DNA of 20,346 bases. Source: Candidatus Woesearchaeota archaeon (GTDB lineage Archaea; Nanobdellota; Nanobdellia; Woesearchaeales; JACQNA01). The position numbers and the translations under genes are program-made. Below the pieces are notes generated by a model that saw nothing but the letters and a program-made list of their open reading frames with translations, was not told where the DNA came from and did no database searches. The DNA is taken from the NCBI GenBank assembly GCA_016203335.1, contig JACQNA010000082.1, positions 1-20,346 on the forward strand, read 5' to 3'. Shown piece after piece: positions 1 through 7,013 of the stretch (its first letter is position 1; each line of letters opens with the position of its first letter).

Positions 1-137
1 GGCTCAGAAAGATCAGAAACCGGATCAATTACTACGGCAAGGATATATCTGTAGAGGAAGTTAAAGAAACTATTCCTGAGGTTATTAAGCTAATTGACAC
101 GCTAAAAGGAAGAAAAAAAGAATGGGACTCAAAATAA
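1..137 (+). CDS. C-terminal fragment, HEPN-like protein (cut by window edge)
   Basis: The reading frame starting at base 3 is open from the left edge to TAA at 135-137, giving 44 residues. The segment RKIRNRINYYG followed by an amphipathic helix (DISVEEVKETIPEVIKLIDTL) resembles the last two helices of HEPN-domain proteins, where an R-N-x-x-x-(Y/H) turn is common; these often pair with minimal nucleotidyltransferases in prokaryotic toxin-antitoxin systems. That assignment rests on a short fragment and is tentative. It overlaps the following lipoprotein gene by 16 bases, so the two are probably co-transcribed. The AT-rich codons match the lipoprotein and differ from the GC-richer genes that follow, which suggests acquired DNA. 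Confidence 0.45.
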   Translation, partial: LRKIRNRINYYGKDISVEEVKETIPEVIKLIDTLKGRKKEWDSK

Positions 138-454
138 AAAGGATCATTCCAATTTTAGTCTTAGCAATCTTCTTAATCAGCTGCGAAACTCCTGAAGAAA
201 CACCAAAAGAAAAACAGCAGGACAAACCAGCACAAACAACAAATATAGAATGCGCTTCAGATGCTGACTGCTTAACGGGCGGCTGCTCCGGGCAGATTTG
301 CGGAGCAAAAGAAAGGGTGAAAGGCTTAATAACAACATGCGAATGGAGAGAAGAATACGCTTGCTTAAGGCTAACATCATGCTCGTGCATTAACAATACA
401 TGCCAGTGGGAAGAGAACAATAACTACGGAGACTGCATAAGCAATCTCAAATAA
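122..454 (+). CDS. Cysteine-rich lipoprotein (eight-cysteine-cluster-like)
   Basis: This 110-residue protein starts with two lysines, a hydrophobic stretch (residues 8-20) and a lipobox-like LISC, predicting lipid attachment at Cys21 and exposure outside the membrane. A charged low-complexity linker (22-40) leads to a compact domain with cysteines at 44, 50, 55, 60, 73, 81, 87, 89, 94 and 105. The spacing GGCSGQICG, TTCEW, YAC and CSC matches small disulfide-rich domains I know as eight-cysteine-cluster proteins, which occur in bacteria and archaea and have no established function. The start overlaps the preceding gene. No partner enzyme is visible. A disulfide-stabilised surface domain is a reasonable inference. 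Confidence 0.7.
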   Translation: MGLKIKRIIPILVLAIFLISCETPEETPKEKQQDKPAQTTNIECASDADCLTGGCSGQICGAKERVKGLITTCEWREEYACLRLTSCSCINNTCQWEENNNYGDCISNLK

Positions 455-543
455 TAGCGAATCTCGTTAATTCTGGAACTTTCGTGAGATTCGCTAAATA
501 GTAAATTGCAAGTAAAATGTTCCAAAAGTTATGCAATTTGCTA
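455..543. repeat. Paired hairpins with complementary loops
   Basis: Two inverted repeats lie directly after the lipoprotein stop. Hairpin 1 has arms 455-465 and 486-496 (TAGCGAATCTC / GAGATTCGCTA, perfect). Hairpin 2 has arms 499-510 and 532-543 (TAGTAAATTGCA / TGCAATTTGCTA, one G-T position). The loops hold TGGAAC (hairpin 1) and GTTCCA (hairpin 2), which are complementary. Hairpin 2 read on the other strand looks like a diverged copy of hairpin 1. It may be a BIME-like mobile repeat, a kissing-loop RNA or a terminator; the sequence does not decide between these. Confidence 0.6.
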
Positions 544-595
544 TAAGCATAGCCAGGTTTCCCATTTGTGTTAGCCTACGGCAATCGGCTGCACA

Positions 596-1084
596 TTACT
601 TCTGCTGAAACTCCTTCATCGAGAAGCGCTTCTCGCTGATGATTTCCCCGGTCGCTGCATCAATGCGGAGATTGATGATATGCAGGCTGCTGGTGAACTG
701 GGTAAGATTATACAAGGGGCTGCCGATGCTCTGCAAAATCACAAAATGCTTGAGGAGATGCTCCTGGGGATACTTTTCCTGGAGATGCGCAGCCGCCCCG
801 CTGATCGCCTGCTCAATATCTACCCGCACGCTGCCTATCTCCAGCCGCTCCACCACCGCATCCGGCTGCTTGAGGATTTCCTCATCAGCATGCTCCTGGA
901 CATCGCCGTTCACTGAGAACACTTTCATCCGGTCTGTCTTCGGCAGGTAGAACCCGGCGTTCATGTGCCCGGGATCGTCAGAGGAGAAGAAGAGATGCGC
1001 AAGGAATGCGTCGCTGTTGCCCTGCTTCCACTTCCGGTAGATGCTGCTTTGCGTGACCTTGCCGAGCTTTTCCGTGATGAGCAT
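596..1084 (-). CDS. Conserved-looking protein of unknown function
   Basis: A 162-residue soluble protein that I do not recognise. It has no signal peptide or membrane segment. The C-terminus reads INLRIDAATGEIISEKRF, recalling the strand-turn-strand end of PepSY-type domains (v-x-iDa-x-tGeii), but nothing else supports membership, so no function is assigned. Codon use matches the neighbouring core genes. A box A (ATTTATAA on the minus strand, 1105-1112) is centred about 24 nt upstream of the ATG, which supports this start and a leaderless mRNA. It lies 55 nt downstream of the phosphoesterase gene on the same strand but has its own promoter. Confidence 0.65.
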   Translation of the reverse strand: MLITEKLGKVTQSSIYRKWKQGNSDAFLAHLFFSSDDPGHMNAGFYLPKTDRMKVFSVNGDVQEHADEEILKQPDAVVERLEIGSVRVDIEQAISGAAAHLQEKYPQEHLLKHFVILQSIGSPLYNLTQFTSSLHIINLRIDAATGEIISEKRFSMKEFQQK

Positions 1085-1104
1085 AGCGCGCCTGTTCCCG
1101 CTGA

Positions 1105-1112
1105 TTATAAAT
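1105..1112 (-). promoter_or_regulatory. Box A (TATA) of the 596-1084 gene
   Basis: Minus-strand ATTTATAA centred about 24 nt upstream of the ATG at 1084, the spacing seen for leaderless transcripts throughout this window. Confidence 0.6.
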
Positions 1113-1139
1113 AGATTTGTATTCTTGAGGCGCTCTTGG

Positions 1140-1730
1140 CTACACCTTCAGCATCTTTCCTGCTGGCCCGGGATTGATGATGATGCTCTTTCCGAGCTTA
1201 TCCTGCACTCTGAAGTTCTCATGCAGGTGGCCGCAGATGACCAGGGCTGGCTGGTGCCTGCTGATGAAATCGCGGTAGGACTTGTTGCCGGTGTGCGCCT
1301 TCTCGATGCGGTCTGCCCTGGAGCCGAACGGCGGCTGATGGATAAGCAGCACTATCTTCTGTGCAGCGGCAATCCTTCCCTTTTCTTTCCTTACTAATGC
1401 CTCAAATTCCGGGCTGGCGAGGGAAAACCCGCCGCTGCCGTGGCCGATGAACAGAATATCGCCAATCTTTTGCATGCGCTGGTGCAGATCAGTGATGTTC
1501 TTGTAGCCCCTGCACGCATTCCGCAGCACGGATACAGACTCGTGGTTTCCCGGAATGAGCAGTATGCGTTTGCCGAGCTGGTTGAGCTGCCGGAGCACCG
1601 CATGCAGGTTGCGCTGGAAAATGGTGATGTCGCCGGCGCAGGCGATAAGGTCTGCCCGCGCACTTGCTCTCCTTACTCTCATCATTGCGCTGCGCGAGCC
1701 ATGGGTGTCGGTGAAGGCGAAAATCTTCAT
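1140..1730 (-). CDS. Calcineurin-like metallophosphoesterase
   Basis: A 196-residue protein with the full metallophosphoesterase motif set: D8-x-H10 (TDTHG), G33-D34, G61-N62-H63-E64, H131 (LIHQPPFG) and G167-H168-L-H170. In this superfamily these residues hold two metal ions and hydrolyse phosphoesters or cyclic nucleotides; the substrate cannot be read from sequence. The length fits compact archaeal single-domain members. It has no signal peptide, so it is cytoplasmic. It follows the VWA gene by 36 nt on the same strand. A weak TATTTTAA (1755-1763) may give it its own promoter. The link to MoxR/VWA may be functional or only positional. Confidence 0.88.
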   Translation of the reverse strand: MKIFAFTDTHGSRSAMMRVRRASARADLIACAGDITIFQRNLHAVLRQLNQLGKRILLIPGNHESVSVLRNACRGYKNITDLHQRMQKIGDILFIGHGSGGFSLASPEFEALVRKEKGRIAAAQKIVLLIHQPPFGSRADRIEKAHTGNKSYRDFISRHQPALVICGHLHENFRVQDKLGKSIIINPGPAGKMLKV

Positions 1731-1766
1731 TATCTGGTCTTTCTCCCCTGGCTCTTAAAATACTTT

Positions 1767-2945
1767 CTATCTGACACTATAATAATCCTCCAGGATGATT
1801 GCATCCAGCTCTGCATTGTCCCTGCAGAGATAGAGCCTGCCCTGGCCAATCTCCACAATGCGCTTTGCCAATGCGGTGCCGCGCTGGTCTAGATTCATGC
1901 CGATAATGGAGATAGTAATCTGGGCAGCGCGCCCCATGCCTGCAGCATGCACTGTTTCCTGCTCCGGCTGCTCGCCGATGGTGGGCAGGGCATCGCTGAG
2001 CACAATGAGATGCTTGGTCGCGTGATCCCGGGGAAAGAGCTCGATTGCCTTCTCGAGCATCTCGACAAAATCAGTCTGCCTGCCTGCACGCGCCTGCACA
2101 AGCTCTTTTACTATCGCGGCAAAATCATGCGAGGGCTGCACCACTGCCTTTACCCCTGAGCCGAAAATGATCAGCCCGACATTGTCTTTTTCCTGGATAG
2201 CTGCATATGCCAGCGCAATCCCTGCTCGCTTTGCCTGCTCGATCTTCTTCCCTTTCATGCTTCCTGAAGCGTCAATGGCATAGATAATATGGATCCTGCC
2301 CTTTGCCTTGCGCTGGAACACCTCCAGGTCACCTGTGCTGATCTGGAAATGCCCTCTCCTGATTGCGCGCTTGATCGAGCTTTTCAGGGCAATATCCCGG
2401 TAGCGCTCCCCCCTGAAGGGCTTGGTGTCCTGCTTGTCGCCGTAATGGAACTGCTGCTTGTGGAGCCGCTCGCCTGCCACCCCTTTCGGGATGATGGCAT
2501 CGATTTCCTGCATATATAATGCGATTCCCGCAAGATCATACCCTTTTTTTGTTATCATTCCTGATCCATCGAGCAGGCCGTCATCTGCCATTTCCTGAAC
2601 CTTCCTGCGCATCCGCTCGCGGAGGATTCGCCGGAACTCCGGGAGATTGATATTTTTCCTGATGTGGCTGGGATCATACTCTGCAATCAGCCGAATCAGG
2701 CTCTCGCCATAGGTCTGCTGAGCTGTCTGGTAGCTGTTGACCAGGTCCCGGAACATGGTGTCAGGATTAAAGGAGCCGATGCCCTGGTTGATGGCGTCGT
2801 TAATGAGCTTCCCTTTCTCTATCTCATCCTGCTCAGACTGCATGACTGTTTTCATCAGCTTGTTGTTGTCGCTGATCTTCAGGCTTCCAGAAATCTCATC
2901 AATCGGCTCCCATTCCCTGGCGATCTGCTTCAGGTCAGGGGGCAT
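1767..2945 (-). CDS. VWA-domain protein, MoxR partner
   Basis: A 392-residue protein. Residues 1-210 are largely helical. A von Willebrand factor A domain spans about 216-390 with a complete metal-ion-dependent adhesion site: D225-x-S227-x-S229 (IDASGSMKG), T291 (RQTDF) and D318 (VLSDALP). VWA proteins encoded beside MoxR ATPases act as adaptors or substrate-binding partners in metal insertion or protein-complex remodelling. It has no transmembrane segment, unlike many BatA-type proteins, which suggests a cytosolic CoxE-like arrangement. Its ATG overlaps the end of the MoxR gene by 11 nt, implying translational coupling. Targets are unknown. Confidence 0.88.
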   Translation of the reverse strand: MPPDLKQIAREWEPIDEISGSLKISDNNKLMKTVMQSEQDEIEKGKLINDAINQGIGSFNPDTMFRDLVNSYQTAQQTYGESLIRLIAEYDPSHIRKNINLPEFRRILRERMRRKVQEMADDGLLDGSGMITKKGYDLAGIALYMQEIDAIIPKGVAGERLHKQQFHYGDKQDTKPFRGERYRDIALKSSIKRAIRRGHFQISTGDLEVFQRKAKGRIHIIYAIDASGSMKGKKIEQAKRAGIALAYAAIQEKDNVGLIIFGSGVKAVVQPSHDFAAIVKELVQARAGRQTDFVEMLEKAIELFPRDHATKHLIVLSDALPTIGEQPEQETVHAAGMGRAAQITISIIGMNLDQRGTALAKRIVEIGQGRLYLCRDNAELDAIILEDYYSVR

Positions 2946-3837
2946 CCCCGGCGTCCTTGCCGTGGCTGTGCAGAAAGCGCTTCAGCTCATCCTCGATGAA
3001 TTCTGCAGGCGTCTGGAGATATTTCACGCTCGGCTTGAGGCGGATCCGGTGGGCCAGCACTGAAAGAATGGCGTCTCTGAGATGCTCCATCTCCACTTTT
3101 TTCTTTTGCTGGAGCAGCGCATTGCTCTGGCTCCGCTCGTATAATCCGAGGGATGCCCGGACACTGGGCTTTCTCTCCAGCTTCTCTGACTTCCGCAGCC
3201 AGTGGATGAACGAGATGGCAGCAGTGAGGACATGCTCCGGGAACAGGACATTCTTCTTTTCCCCTTTTTTCACTACGATCGATTTCTCAATATCAACGGT
3301 CTCCGGGTAGCCCATGTAGACGACGTCGCACCGGTCCAGGAAGACATCGCTGAGCTGCTCTGTTGATGAGTCCTCAGGGTTCATGGTGCCGATAAAGATG
3401 AAGCTTGCGGGGATATCGACGGTGTAACTGCCTAAGGTGGCTTTTCCCTCTTCCAGTACCTGCAATAAGGCGTTCTGGAGCTTTTCCGGGCAGCGGTTGA
3501 CCTCGTCAAAGAACAGGATGCCTTTATCTGCCTTGAATATCTTGCCCGGAGTGAAGGAGCGCTTGTCTAAGGGGCCGTACTGCATGGCCTTGATTGGATC
3601 AATGTCGCCCAGCAGGTCTTCTGCAGTCAGGTCAGGGGAGCCCTGGATCCTGATGAAGTTCTTATTGAGCAGGGAAGCGACATTCTTCGCTAATGTAGTC
3701 TTGCCGATTCCTGGAGCGCCGAGAATCAGGACATGCCTGTTCACCAGGAGAGCAGACTTTAACTGCTGCTTCGCATGCTCCTGTCCGAGGATGTCGGGAA
3801 AGGGGTCGTTCTCCAGCAGCGCTTTGGTGAGGTCCAT
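2935..3837 (-). CDS. MoxR-family AAA+ ATPase
   Basis: A AAA+ chaperone-like ATPase of the MoxR/RavA group. Counted from a possible upstream Met at 3849, it shows Walker A GAPGIGKT (44-51), Walker B ILFFDEVNR (111-119), sensor-1 asparagine in GTMNPED and a helical lid. MoxR ATPases use ATP to remodel or activate protein complexes with a VWA partner, here the overlapping downstream gene. I place the start at the fifth residue (MDLTKALLEND, 300 aa) because the box A at 3860-3868 is centred 27 nt before it, the spacing used elsewhere here; the upstream Met would sit only about 15 nt from the box. The cluster order MoxR-VWA-phosphoesterase suggests one operon. Confidence 0.9.
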   Translation of the reverse strand: MDLTKALLENDPFPDILGQEHAKQQLKSALLVNRHVLILGAPGIGKTTLAKNVASLLNKNFIRIQGSPDLTAEDLLGDIDPIKAMQYGPLDKRSFTPGKIFKADKGILFFDEVNRCPEKLQNALLQVLEEGKATLGSYTVDIPASFIFIGTMNPEDSSTEQLSDVFLDRCDVVYMGYPETVDIEKSIVVKKGEKKNVLFPEHVLTAAISFIHWLRKSEKLERKPSVRASLGLYERSQSNALLQQKKKVEMEHLRDAILSVLAHRIRLKPSVKYLQTPAEFIEDELKRFLHSHGKDAGDAP

Positions 3838-3859
3838 GGGTGCGCGCATGGGTGATAGG

Positions 3860-3868
3860 TTTATAAAT
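3860..3868 (-). promoter_or_regulatory. Box A of the moxR operon, possibly bidirectional
   Basis: TTTATAAAT reads as a TATA box on both strands. On the minus strand it sits 27 nt before MoxR Met5. On the plus strand it lies 43 nt before the ATG of the restriction fragment, so it could also have served that gene with a short leader. Confidence 0.6.
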
Positions 3869-3906
3869 GTTTGTGCAAATGGGTACTCAACACCAAAGGC
3901 TAAACG

Positions 3907-4071
3907 ATGGCTTCCCTACCGCTAACTCGAGAACAAGCGCGAGAGTTAGTAAAAAAGCTTGTGGATAAATATAATCGGATTCTTGAATCTGGCAGTATTA
4001 AAAGGTATAAAGAAGAGGATACAAAAGCAGAATTCATAGAGCCGCTCTTTGAAGCATTGGGATGGGATTAA
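3907..4071 (+). pseudogene. N-terminal remnant of a type IIG/type I-like restriction-modification enzyme
   Basis: A 54-codon ORF ends at TAA immediately before dinD. Its end (YKEEDTKAEFIEPLFEALGWD) is the characteristic N-terminal motif of Eco57I-like type IIG and related restriction-modification polypeptides, which normally continue for many hundreds of residues through nuclease and methyltransferase domains. Here the frame stops right after LGWD and nothing downstream resembles the rest. It is best read as a truncated relic left by deletion or recombination. The AT-rich codons match the adjoining dinD and differ from neighbouring core genes, consistent with acquired defence DNA. A two-gene design using only this domain is possible but unlikely. 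Confidence 0.6.
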
Positions 4072-4072
4072 A

Positions 4073-4952
4073 ATGAAAAAAGAAGTAATCCTGCAATTAA
4101 GGAAATCCTTTGAAGAGTCGGCATACGAGGAGCAAGGCGTTGAATATTGGCTTGCACGAGACCTGCAAAAGTTGCTGAATTATGAAGAATGGAGAAATTT
4201 TGTCAATGTAATCGATAAAGCCAAAATTTCCTGCAAAAACTCTGGGCAGAATATCTCTGATCATTTTGTTGATATCAACAAAACGATACCAATGCCCAAA
4301 GGCGCAACCAAAGAAATTGATGATTTAATGCTTACTCGCTATGCGTGTTACCTTATTGCTCAGAATGGAGATCCAAAAAAAGAGCAGATAGCATTTGCAC
4401 AAAGCTATTTTGCAATCCAAACCAGAAAGCAGGAATTAATTGAAGAAAGGATAGCACTGATTGAAAGGATAAATGCGCGGCAAAAATTAGTTGCATCAGA
4501 AACCGAATTGTCAAAATTAATCTATGAAAGAGGCGTAGATGAGGATGGATTTGGCAGAATAAGGAGCAAGGGAGACCAAGCATTATTTGGAGGGCACACT
4601 ACATTACAGATGAAGCATAAATTGAGATTACCCCATAATCGTCCTCTTGCAGACTTTCTGCCAACGATAACGGCCAACGATAACGATAACTGCAAAGAAC
4701 CTTGCGGCAGAAATCACAAATTTCAATGTTAAAAGGGATAATCTGTTTGGAGAGCCAAATATTACGAAGGAGCATGTTAAGAACAACCAAGATGTGAGGG
4801 AATTGCTTGCGAAGAGCGGGATAGTTCCTGAAAACCTTCCGCCGGAACAAGATGTGAAAAAATTAGAGCGGAAGGTCAAATCTGATGAGAAAAGGATAGC
4901 AGCCACTGCCAAGAGATTGCCTTCAAAAATGCCTCAGAATAAGCAAAACTAG
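4073..4952 (+). pseudogene. dinD: DNA-damage-inducible protein D (dinD), frameshifted
   Basis: From ATG 4073 the frame encodes a clear DinD: ARDLQKLLNYEEWRNFV, KNSGQNISDHF, RYACYLIAQNGDP, YFAIQTRKQEL, then ERGVDEDGFGRIRSKGDQALFGG and RPLADFLPTITA. After that it goes out of frame and ends at 4732. The missing C-terminus continues in another frame from about 4690 (AKNLAAEITNFNVKRDNLFG, EHVKNN, GIVPENLPPEQDVKKLER) to TAG 4952. A 19-bp tandem duplication at 4672-4690 explains the shift. In E. coli DinD is SOS-induced and modulates RecA; in archaea its role is unknown. TTG at 4049 would extend the start but is less likely. It directly follows the restriction fragment (TAAAATG). Confidence 0.85.
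4661..4690 (+). repeat. Short tandem duplications that break dinD
   Basis: CCAACGATAAC occurs at 4661-4671 and 4674-4684, followed by an additional GATAAC at 4685-4690. Removing 19 bases (a 13-base and a 6-base unit) restores one continuous DinD frame reading ...FLPTITAKNLAAE.... This looks like polymerase slippage. Confidence 0.8.
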
Positions 4953-4990
4953 AAAAAGAAACAAAAACTAGTTTCTGATATTGCCGCCGT

Positions 4991-5000
4991 GTTTATAAAC
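4991..5000 (+). promoter_or_regulatory. Candidate box A before a tiny ORF
   Basis: GTTTATAAAC, a near-perfect archaeal TATA box, is centred about 31 nt before the ATG at 5027. It reads the same on both strands, but no minus-strand gene uses it. Confidence 0.45.
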
Positions 5001-5026
5001 AGCTCTAATACCAGAACTATTTGAAT

Positions 5027-5149
5027 ATGCTCAAATCGAGGGAATCTGAGCATAGCATTGAACTGTACACATACCGTGTATGGTTGAAATTGTTTAGCTT
5101 ATATAACAAAATAAACGTTGTGAAATATCCGGGAATTACGAGTCTCTAG
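5027..5149 (+). CDS. Tiny ORF of unknown function (40 aa)
   Basis: ATG at 5027 opens a 40-codon frame ending at TAG 5149, with a good TATA box about 31 nt upstream. The product is mixed charged and aromatic (VWLKLFSLYNKINVVKYPG) with no motif I recognise. Its last four bases overlap the 3' end of the convergent yqaA-like gene. It sits in the AT-rich decayed island with the restriction relic and broken dinD, so it may be the 5' stub of a lost gene. Evidence for expression is only the promoter-like box and the open frame. Confidence 0.3.
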   Translation: MLKSRESEHSIELYTYRVWLKLFSLYNKINVVKYPGITSL

Positions 5150-5766
5150 GCAAGATACCGCAGTGCAAAAAATCCGCCAATGACCAGCAATCCCAGCACG
5201 ATAGTAAGGATATTAAAATACTTCTCGATGAACTGCTGCACCCGTGCGCCAAAAAAGTACAGCAATGCGGCAACTGCCATGAAGCGGAGCCCTCTGCCTA
5301 CGATAGACGCGAGGATAAAGGGAACAACGCTGATCTGGAACACGCCGGCAGCAATCGTGAACACCTTATAGGGGATGGGAGTCAGTGCTGCGATAAACAC
5401 CGCTCCGGCAGCATACTGGTTATAGAGCGCCCCTGCCTGTGCAAAATACGCCTCATACCCCAATGCAGCGATGATCGCCTTTCCGACGGTTTCATAAAAG
5501 AACATGCCGATGAGATAGCCGAATACGGCGCCGAGGACAGAGCCGGCGAGCGAGATGCCTGCATAGGTGAACGCTTTCTTTGGCCTGCTGACTGACAGCG
5601 CAATCTGCAGCACATCCGGCGGGATGGGAAAGAATGAGGATTCGATGAATGCGAGCACAAACAGGGCAGCGCCTGCATACTTCCGGTGCGCCCAGGACAA
5701 GACATATTCATACAGCTTCCGCAGGATGCCAAAGGTGTAGAGGTGCATCTGCTGCAGCATGCTCAT
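5146..5766 (-). CDS. yqaA: DedA/VTT membrane protein, YqaA type
   Basis: A 206-residue integral membrane protein with about five hydrophobic segments. It shows VTT/DedA landmarks: FIESSFFPIPPD near the start of the domain, a glycine-rich segment (GSVLGAVFGYLIG), then LTPIPYKVFTIAAG and GRGLRF. The FFPIPPD and PIPYK elements correspond to the re-entrant loops of DedA proteins, which act in lipid flipping and membrane homeostasis; the YqaA subgroup has this shorter layout. The start codon abuts the stop of the CCA gene, so the two form one transcription unit, probably for co-expression rather than shared function. The substrate is unknown. Confidence 0.88.
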   Translation of the reverse strand: MSMLQQMHLYTFGILRKLYEYVLSWAHRKYAGAALFVLAFIESSFFPIPPDVLQIALSVSRPKKAFTYAGISLAGSVLGAVFGYLIGMFFYETVGKAIIAALGYEAYFAQAGALYNQYAAGAVFIAALTPIPYKVFTIAAGVFQISVVPFILASIVGRGLRFMAVAALLYFFGARVQQFIEKYFNILTIVLGLLVIGGFFALRYLA

Positions 5767-6978
5767 TTATTTCACCTGGACCTGCCGCAGCTTTTCCTTC
5801 ACATAGGGATCATGGCACATGTCCCTGAGCAGCTCCTCTGGCCGGCGATATTTCCGCTGTATCCTGGCAAAGATCCGGTCACCCCGGACAAATACCTTCT
5901 GGTACTTCGCCTTGAATTCCTCGACGTTCCTCTTGAGGCGCACGGGAGGGCCGATCCGCTCCTCTTCAGGCGGCAAGACCTCTTTCTTGAGGATAAAATA
6001 AAAGAAGGTCTCTTTTCCCCAGTTCCAGCCCGCATCCAGCAGCTCAAAGTCATTGTTCAGGAGATGGAGCCGGATGTGCTCAAATGCCTTGAGGAGCTTG
6101 CTGCCAATGACATCTTTCTTTCCTTTTTTAGGGACTACCTTCAGGATTACCAGTCTCTTATCCCGCGCTTTTTCCTTTACATCCTCAATGGTTATCTCTT
6201 TTGCAATGAAGAACTCCTCGCTCTGCTTCCTGAGGAAATCCCTGGCAGCTTGCCTGAAAAGTTCTATCTTCTCCCGGGAGAGGGCTGCTGCCGCATTCCG
6301 CTCAGGCATCAGGGGATCAATGACTATCAATGGTGATATCTTTGCCTTATTCAATCTCTGGAGCGCTGTTCCCCGGTACACTTTATTGGTATCAATCACC
6401 TCATGCTGCTTCCACTTGAGGCTGGCGCGGAGCAGGGGGAGGAATCCATTATAGTATATCACCAAGATATCGAGCACATGGCCGGAAAATCCGCTGATGT
6501 AGGACTCGGCTCCATAGGCATGCGCTGCCTTGCAGAACGCCTTTGCCAGGCGGATATCTACAATGTACTTGCGGTGCTTTCTTACCCAGGCGACGTGCAG
6601 GGGGGACATATCAGTCACATTTGCTGCCTGCGCGGGATCCTCAACTTTGATGACGGGCACTACCTCAAAGACCAGCCCATTCCTGATCTGGTAGTAATCC
6701 CTGGATCCATGGATGCGCTCTGGGTTCCAAGGCTTGAGAACCTTGCCGAGGAGCCCGGAGATGTCCTTATCAAGATAACGGGGATCAAACCGCACAAAGA
6801 TATCCACATCATAATCCCCTTTCAGGAACGTGCCCTTGGCGACAGAGCCGCCGGCCATTGCCTCTGCCTTAAGCCTTGCCTTCCTGAGCTTCCTGTTGAG
6901 CTCCTGGACAAACTGCTCCACTTCAGCAAGGACATCCTCATCAGGGACAAGGGAAGCAGCGATTTTCTTGAGGTTCAT
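5767..6978 (-). CDS. cca: CCA-adding tRNA nucleotidyltransferase, archaeal class I
   Basis: Adds or repairs the 3'-CCA of tRNA without a nucleic-acid template. From the chosen start it is 403 residues: GGSVAKGTFLKGDYDVDIFV (43-62) is the nucleotidyltransferase signature, with D57 and D59 as metal ligands and an acidic residue in FEVVPV (about 105) as the probable third, a glutamate where the A. fulgidus enzyme has aspartate. The remainder fits the archaeal central and tail domains, slightly shorter than typical members. The frame stays open a further 60 codons upstream, but that stretch is arginine/proline-rich and unlike the family. Met at 6978 has a TATA box (7001-7008) centred 26 nt upstream, which decides the start. 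The yqaA-like gene follows with no gap. Confidence 0.9.
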   Translation of the reverse strand: MNLKKIAASLVPDEDVLAEVEQFVQELNRKLRKARLKAEAMAGGSVAKGTFLKGDYDVDIFVRFDPRYLDKDISGLLGKVLKPWNPERIHGSRDYYQIRNGLVFEVVPVIKVEDPAQAANVTDMSPLHVAWVRKHRKYIVDIRLAKAFCKAAHAYGAESYISGFSGHVLDILVIYYNGFLPLLRASLKWKQHEVIDTNKVYRGTALQRLNKAKISPLIVIDPLMPERNAAAALSREKIELFRQAARDFLRKQSEEFFIAKEITIEDVKEKARDKRLVILKVVPKKGKKDVIGSKLLKAFEHIRLHLLNNDFELLDAGWNWGKETFFYFILKKEVLPPEEERIGPPVRLKRNVEEFKAKYQKVFVRGDRIFARIQRKYRRPEELLRDMCHDPYVKEKLRQVQVK

Positions 6979-7000
6979 GGAAATGATAGAGGCTCTGCGA

Positions 7001-7008
7001 TTTATAAA
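7001..7008 (-). promoter_or_regulatory. Box A of cca
   Basis: TTTATAAA centred 26 nt before Met at 6978. It places the transcription start at or near the start codon and excludes the 60-codon upstream extension. Confidence 0.7.
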
Positions 7009-7013
7009 CGTAT

